DNA of 64,000 bases, taken from positions 62,001 through 126,000 of the forward strand of contig NZ_QUEE01000006.1 of NCBI RefSeq assembly GCF_003477885.1, written 5' to 3'. Shown here in pieces: positions 60,921 to 64,000 of this stretch (its first letter is position 1; each line of letters begins with the position of its first letter). The position numbers were made by a program, and so were the translations under genes. Below the pieces are notes generated by a model that did no database searches, was not told the DNA's origin, and saw nothing but the letters and a program-made list of their open reading frames with translations. Source of the DNA: Lachnotalea sp. AF33-28 (lineage in GTDB: Bacteria > Bacillota > Clostridia > Lachnospirales > Lachnospiraceae).

Positions 60921-61868
60921 ATGAAACCACAGGGGCTTACAGCAAAAAGAAAAAAGCCGGGCGGCGGATACTTCCGCAAATACGCGTTTCTGCACCTTAT
61001 GGTGCTGCCCGGGCTGATTTATTTTCTGGTATTTAAGTATACGCCGATGTATGGGCTGATCATTGCGTTTAAGAATTACAGAGGTGCGGCCGGAGGGCTG
61101 CAGGGGATCTTTCAGGCGGATTGGGTGGGGCTTGACAATTTCATTACGTTTTTTAAGTCCGTATATTTTACAAGAGTGCTGCGCAATACGCTGCTGATCA
61201 GCTTTTACCGCATTATTTTCATGTTTCCGGCTCCGGTGCTTCTGGCGCTCATGATCAACGAGATCGGAAACAGGCATGCAAAAAAAACGGTGCAGACCAT
61301 CACTTATATGCCGTATTTCCTGTCATGGGTGGTGGTGGCGGGACTGATGAACATCCTGCTCTCACCGACCAGCGGCCCGATCAACGCGATTTTGGAAAAG
61401 ATCGGATTGGAACCCATATATTTCATGGGGGATTCCCGGTATTTCCGCAGTATGCTGGTAATCAGTGAAATCTGGAAAAATATCGGATACAGCTCCATCG
61501 TGTACCTGGCCGCTATATCCACCATCGACCAGGAGCAGTTTGAAGCAGCGCGCGTGGACGGCGCGAACAGGCTGCAGCAGATCCGTTATATCACGCTGCC
61601 GGCCATCAGCGGCATCGTGGCGGTCATGCTGATCCTTTCCGTGGGAAGGATATTGGACGATAACTTCGAACAGATCCTGAACATGTACAGCCCGGCCGTA
61701 TATGAAGTATCGGATGTGTTTGAAACCTACATATACCGGTCCGGCATCGTGGACGGAAACTTTTCCTATACGGCGGCGGTGGGGCTGTTTAAGTCATTTA
61801 TCGCGCTGCTTTTGATCTGGGGCACGGATCGGGTGACCAAAAAGCTCGGTTCCGACGGACTGTTTTAG
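60921..61868 (+). CDS. Sugar ABC permease, LplB-type
   Basis: This is a 315-residue permease (six helices; EAA loop FEAARVDGANRLQQIRYITLP; LNMYSPAVYEVSDVFETYIY near the end). The ATG after AAGGAGAGGG is preferred; an ATG 14 codons earlier has only a weak AGGCGG site, and the extra residues are strongly basic. It is followed 12 bp later by the YtcP partner, and the binding-protein gene comes third in this operon rather than first. Confidence 0.9.
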   Translation: MKPQGLTAKRKKPGGGYFRKYAFLHLMVLPGLIYFLVFKYTPMYGLIIAFKNYRGAAGGLQGIFQADWVGLDNFITFFKSVYFTRVLRNTLLISFYRIIFMFPAPVLLALMINEIGNRHAKKTVQTITYMPYFLSWVVVAGLMNILLSPTSGPINAILEKIGLEPIYFMGDSRYFRSMLVISEIWKNIGYSSIVYLAAISTIDQEQFEAARVDGANRLQQIRYITLPAISGIVAVMLILSVGRILDDNFEQILNMYSPAVYEVSDVFETYIYRSGIVDGNFSYTAAVGLFKSFIALLLIWGTDRVTKKLGSDGLF

Positions 61869-61880
61869 GGGGTGGATGAA

Positions 61881-62762
61881 TTGAAGAAAAAAGGTTTAAA
61901 CGGGGACCAGGTGTTTAAGGCGGCAAACAGCGTACTGCTTCTCGTTGTCTGTCTGATCATGCTGTATCCGATGTTTTATGTGCTGGGACACTCGCTGATG
62001 TCGGACGTGGAACGTGCATCCAATCCTCTGCGGCTGGTGCCGAGGGCATTGGACTTATCCGGTTACCGGTTTGTCCTGTTTTCCGGGACGAGCATCGGGA
62101 CGGCCTATAAGATAACCATACTGCGGACAGCCGCGGGAACGCTGTTTAATGTGGCGGTCACAGCGCTGTTAGCCTACCCGCTGTCCAGGAAATACTATCC
62201 CGGCAGAAAGGCGCTGACGAAGATCGTTGTATTTACGATGTGGTTCAGCGGCGGCATGATACCGACCTTTCTGCTGATTAAGACGCTGAAGCTGACAAAT
62301 AACTTCTGGGTCTATATTCTTCCGGGACTGGTAAATCCATTCAACCTGATTATCTTGCGCAATTTCTTTATGCAGCTGCCGCCTTCCCTGGAGGAATCGG
62401 CAAAGCTGGACGGCGCCAACGATTTTGTGGTATTTACAAGGATCGTATTGCCGCTGTCCAAGGCGTCCATCGCGACGATCGCCCTGTTCTACGCCGTAAC
62501 GCACTGGAATTCCTGGTATGATTCCATGCTTTATGTGGGCGATAAATCCCTTTGGTCGCTGCAGTATGTCCTAAAGCAGATCATCTCCAGCGCCAGCGTG
62601 ACCAACATGGCCACGGCCAGCACCGTGCTGGAGAACATACCGCCGGCGGAGACGGTGAAGATGGCTACGATCGTGGTCTCCACAATCCCGATCCTGTGTG
62701 TGTATCCTTTCCTGCAGAAATACTTTGTCAAAGGTGTTCTTGTGGGTTCGATAAAGGAGTAG
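61881..62762 (+). CDS. Sugar ABC permease, YtcP/LplC-type
   Basis: This is a permease of about 293 residues with six helices and EAA loop ESAKLDGANDFVVFTRIVLP, close in pattern to the one at 31.2 kb. The start is uncertain: TTG at LKKKGLNG, 6-8 nt after AGGGGGTGG, is favoured; a GTG three codons earlier lies within that site. It pairs with the preceding LplB protein. The binding-protein gene lies 312 bp downstream, beyond two repeat elements. Confidence 0.9.
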   Translation: MKKKGLNGDQVFKAANSVLLLVVCLIMLYPMFYVLGHSLMSDVERASNPLRLVPRALDLSGYRFVLFSGTSIGTAYKITILRTAAGTLFNVAVTALLAYPLSRKYYPGRKALTKIVVFTMWFSGGMIPTFLLIKTLKLTNNFWVYILPGLVNPFNLIILRNFFMQLPPSLEESAKLDGANDFVVFTRIVLPLSKASIATIALFYAVTHWNSWYDSMLYVGDKSLWSLQYVLKQIISSASVTNMATASTVLENIPPAETVKMATIVVSTIPILCVYPFLQKYFVKGVLVGSIKE

Positions 62763-62764
62763 GG

Positions 62765-62966
62765 TATTATTCACAGTTACCGAAAAGTTCCCGCACAAGA
62801 GAGGGCAGGGTATGGCCCTCATTGGGACACGCTCTCGCTCCGTGAAGCGCGCAGCGGTTCTAACGCTGCACATTACGCAGCGAAAGAACCGGCGGGCTTC
62901 AAGGATCCCTATGAGGGCCATACCCTGTCCTCTCTTGCGCTGCTTTATCGGCAGCTTTGAATAATA
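62765..62966 (-). repeat. Long foldback element, full copy 2 (202 bp, reversed)
   Basis: This is the same family as 46,423-46,632 but on the other strand. The 27-bp stem (62,796-62,822 with 62,911-62,937; one G-T) continues into GGGA/TCCC, and the branched core is nearly identical to copy 1. The outermost ends TATTATTCA/TGAATAATA are inverted repeats. Confidence 0.92.
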
Positions 62967-63004
62967 GTAGGTGTAACAAGGAGTGAAGCGAGAGCTGCAA
63001 AAAA

Positions 63005-63051
63005 GAAATGCGCATAATAGCGCGCCTGCCATCAGCCTTTGGCTGGTGACA
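63005..63051 (+). repeat. Two-hairpin leader repeat, copy E
   Basis: Hairpin 1 is TGCGC/GCGCG with an ATAATA loop. Hairpin 2 is CATCAGCC/GGCTGGTG, changed on both sides relative to the other copies (CAACC/GGTTG), with pairing kept. It ends 22 nt before the binding-protein ATG. Confidence 0.85.
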
Positions 63052-63073
63052 AAAGAAAGGAAGGAGAAAGAGA

Positions 63074-64000
63074 ATGAAAAAGAAACTATTGGCATTACTG
63101 CTGGCGTTAACCGTGACATGTGCACTCGCCGCATGCGGTGAAAAGGGCAGCGGCGCTGAAACAACGGCCGGGACAGACGGCAATGCGGGGACAGTTAAGA
63201 CGCAGCAGTCCACAGAGGGAGAGGTAAAAACGGCAGACGAAGATCCCGTGATATTCGTGACCCGCGGCTACAACAATGTGGAAAACAAGGCGGATAATGA
63301 GGAAATCAGGCAGGCCATCATCGAGGCATCCGGCATAAATTTTGAATATGTGATTGTGCCAAGCGAAAACTGGGATGACCTGGTGAATATTAAGATCGCG
63401 GCATCGGAAGAGTTTGATATGCTCAATATCATTAATGACAACGGCGACTGGTCCAAGTATTCCAAAAGAAACGCCCTGGTGCCGATGAATGACCTGATCG
63501 AACAGTACGGACAGAACATTCTGAAGGTTATGGGCGATTTTGACAGCCCGGTGTGGAAATCCTGCAAGGATGCTTCCGGCAATATCTACGCGCTTCCAAG
63601 GCAGGAAAGCTGGACGAAAGGCGGAGTGCCCTTTATCCGTGCGGACTGGCTGGAGGCGCTGGGGATGGAGACGCCGGCCACGATTACGGAGCTGGAGGCC
63701 TATTTTGAAGCGGTGAAAAATACGGACTTAAACGGAAACGGTGAGAATGACGAGATTCCCTATATACCTTATGCATCCAGCCTGCTGTCCACCTTCCGTC
63801 CATATTTTCTGGGATTTCACGGAGAACGGTACCTGGCGGATGACGGAACTGTTATGCCCTGGTACATGGATGAAAACGCGTACCAGATGCTGGAAACTTT
63901 CCACAGATGGTACGAAAAAGGCTGGCTCTATAAGGAGTATCTGACGATTACAACCGAACAGATCCAGGATCTGGTGATGGCGGACCGCATCGGCTGCGGC
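63074..64000 (+). CDS. Extracellular sugar-binding lipoprotein (cut by window end)
   Basis: These are the first 309 codons of a LipO/YtcQ-type solute-binding lipoprotein; the gene continues beyond the window. The signal peptide ends in the lipobox ALAAC (Cys21) and is followed by a Gly/Thr-rich linker. The calcium-type loop DLNGNGEND is near residue 217, and WLEALGMETPATITELEAYF is the family segment. AAGGAAGGAG lies 8-10 nt before the ATG. It belongs with the two permeases upstream, but a foldback and a two-hairpin repeat lie between, which may give it separate expression. Confidence 0.93.
   Translation, partial: MKKKLLALLLALTVTCALAACGEKGSGAETTAGTDGNAGTVKTQQSTEGEVKTADEDPVIFVTRGYNNVENKADNEEIRQAIIEASGINFEYVIVPSENWDDLVNIKIAASEEFDMLNIINDNGDWSKYSKRNALVPMNDLIEQYGQNILKVMGDFDSPVWKSCKDASGNIYALPRQESWTKGGVPFIRADWLEALGMETPATITELEAYFEAVKNTDLNGNGENDEIPYIPYASSLLSTFRPYFLGFHGERYLADDGTVMPWYMDENAYQMLETFHRWYEKGWLYKEYLTITTEQIQDLVMADRIGCG

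Overview
The window looks like chromosomal DNA from a gut Lachnospiraceae-type Firmicute (clostridial cluster XIVa). This is inferred from the gene content and style: moderate GC with AT-rich spacers, AGGAGG-type ribosome binding sites, lipoprotein sugar-binding proteins whose ABC permeases have no ATPase beside them, many AraC-type and YesM/YesN regulators, DegV, PocR-AraC, DUF362 and DUF4091 proteins. There are no rRNA genes, no CRISPR array and no complete mobile element. One tRNA-Leu is present.

Layout. 1-6.7 kb: two tandem paralogous sugar-binding lipoproteins (the first cut by the window edge), a metallo-beta-lactamase-fold hydrolase, an oligogalacturonate lyase (PL22) and a double-SIS protein. 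6.9-12.9 kb: a three-gene ABC-2 exporter divergent from a LuxR-type two-component system and a histidine phosphatase. 12.9-17 kb: a MATE exporter, then an AT-rich stretch with small regulators, tRNA-Leu, a coiled-coil protein and a serine-recombinase remnant. 17-32 kb: an LtaS-like phosphotransferase, a 1731-residue DUF4091/GH123-like surface protein, and a YesM/YesN system followed by a binding protein and LplB/YtcP permeases. 32-39.5 kb: DegV, an ABC exporter, an Fe-S aldo/keto reductase, house-cleaning NTP hydrolases, a CBM9-like protein and a PocR-AraC regulator, separated by repeat-rich spacers. 39.8-46.4 kb: nucleotidyltransferase-galE-nahK-GH43-like operon, then AraC and a sugar isomerase. 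46.7-53.7 kb: DegV, DUF362, CBS, polyphosphate:AMP phosphotransferase, and a TetR-controlled ABC exporter. 53.8-64 kb: a UroD-family protein, a damaged AraC/binding-protein pair with MalF/MalG permeases, a membrane AraC sensor-regulator, LplB/YtcP permeases and the start of their binding protein.

How the genes work together: most of the window is carbohydrate sensing, import and breakdown. Surface enzymes and lipoproteins capture glycan fragments, ATPase-less CUT1 permeases import them (a shared ATPase must lie elsewhere), and cytoplasmic enzymes (oligogalacturonate lyase, hexosamine kinase, GalE, isomerase, GH43-like) process them.

The most unusual content is non-coding. A roughly 48-bp two-hairpin repeat occurs at six places (nine copies or parts). 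At five of these places it sits in sense orientation 16-22 nt upstream of a start codon, and its stems differ between copies by compensating base changes. A second family, about 200-bp long foldbacks with a conserved branched core and a co-varying stem, occurs in two full and two defective copies. A third, 79-bp, hairpin-rich unit is tandemly duplicated. I do not recognise any of these as a described family. Also notable is a clean deletion junction at about 55,798 that fuses an AraC gene lacking its start to a binding-protein gene lacking its N-terminal half.
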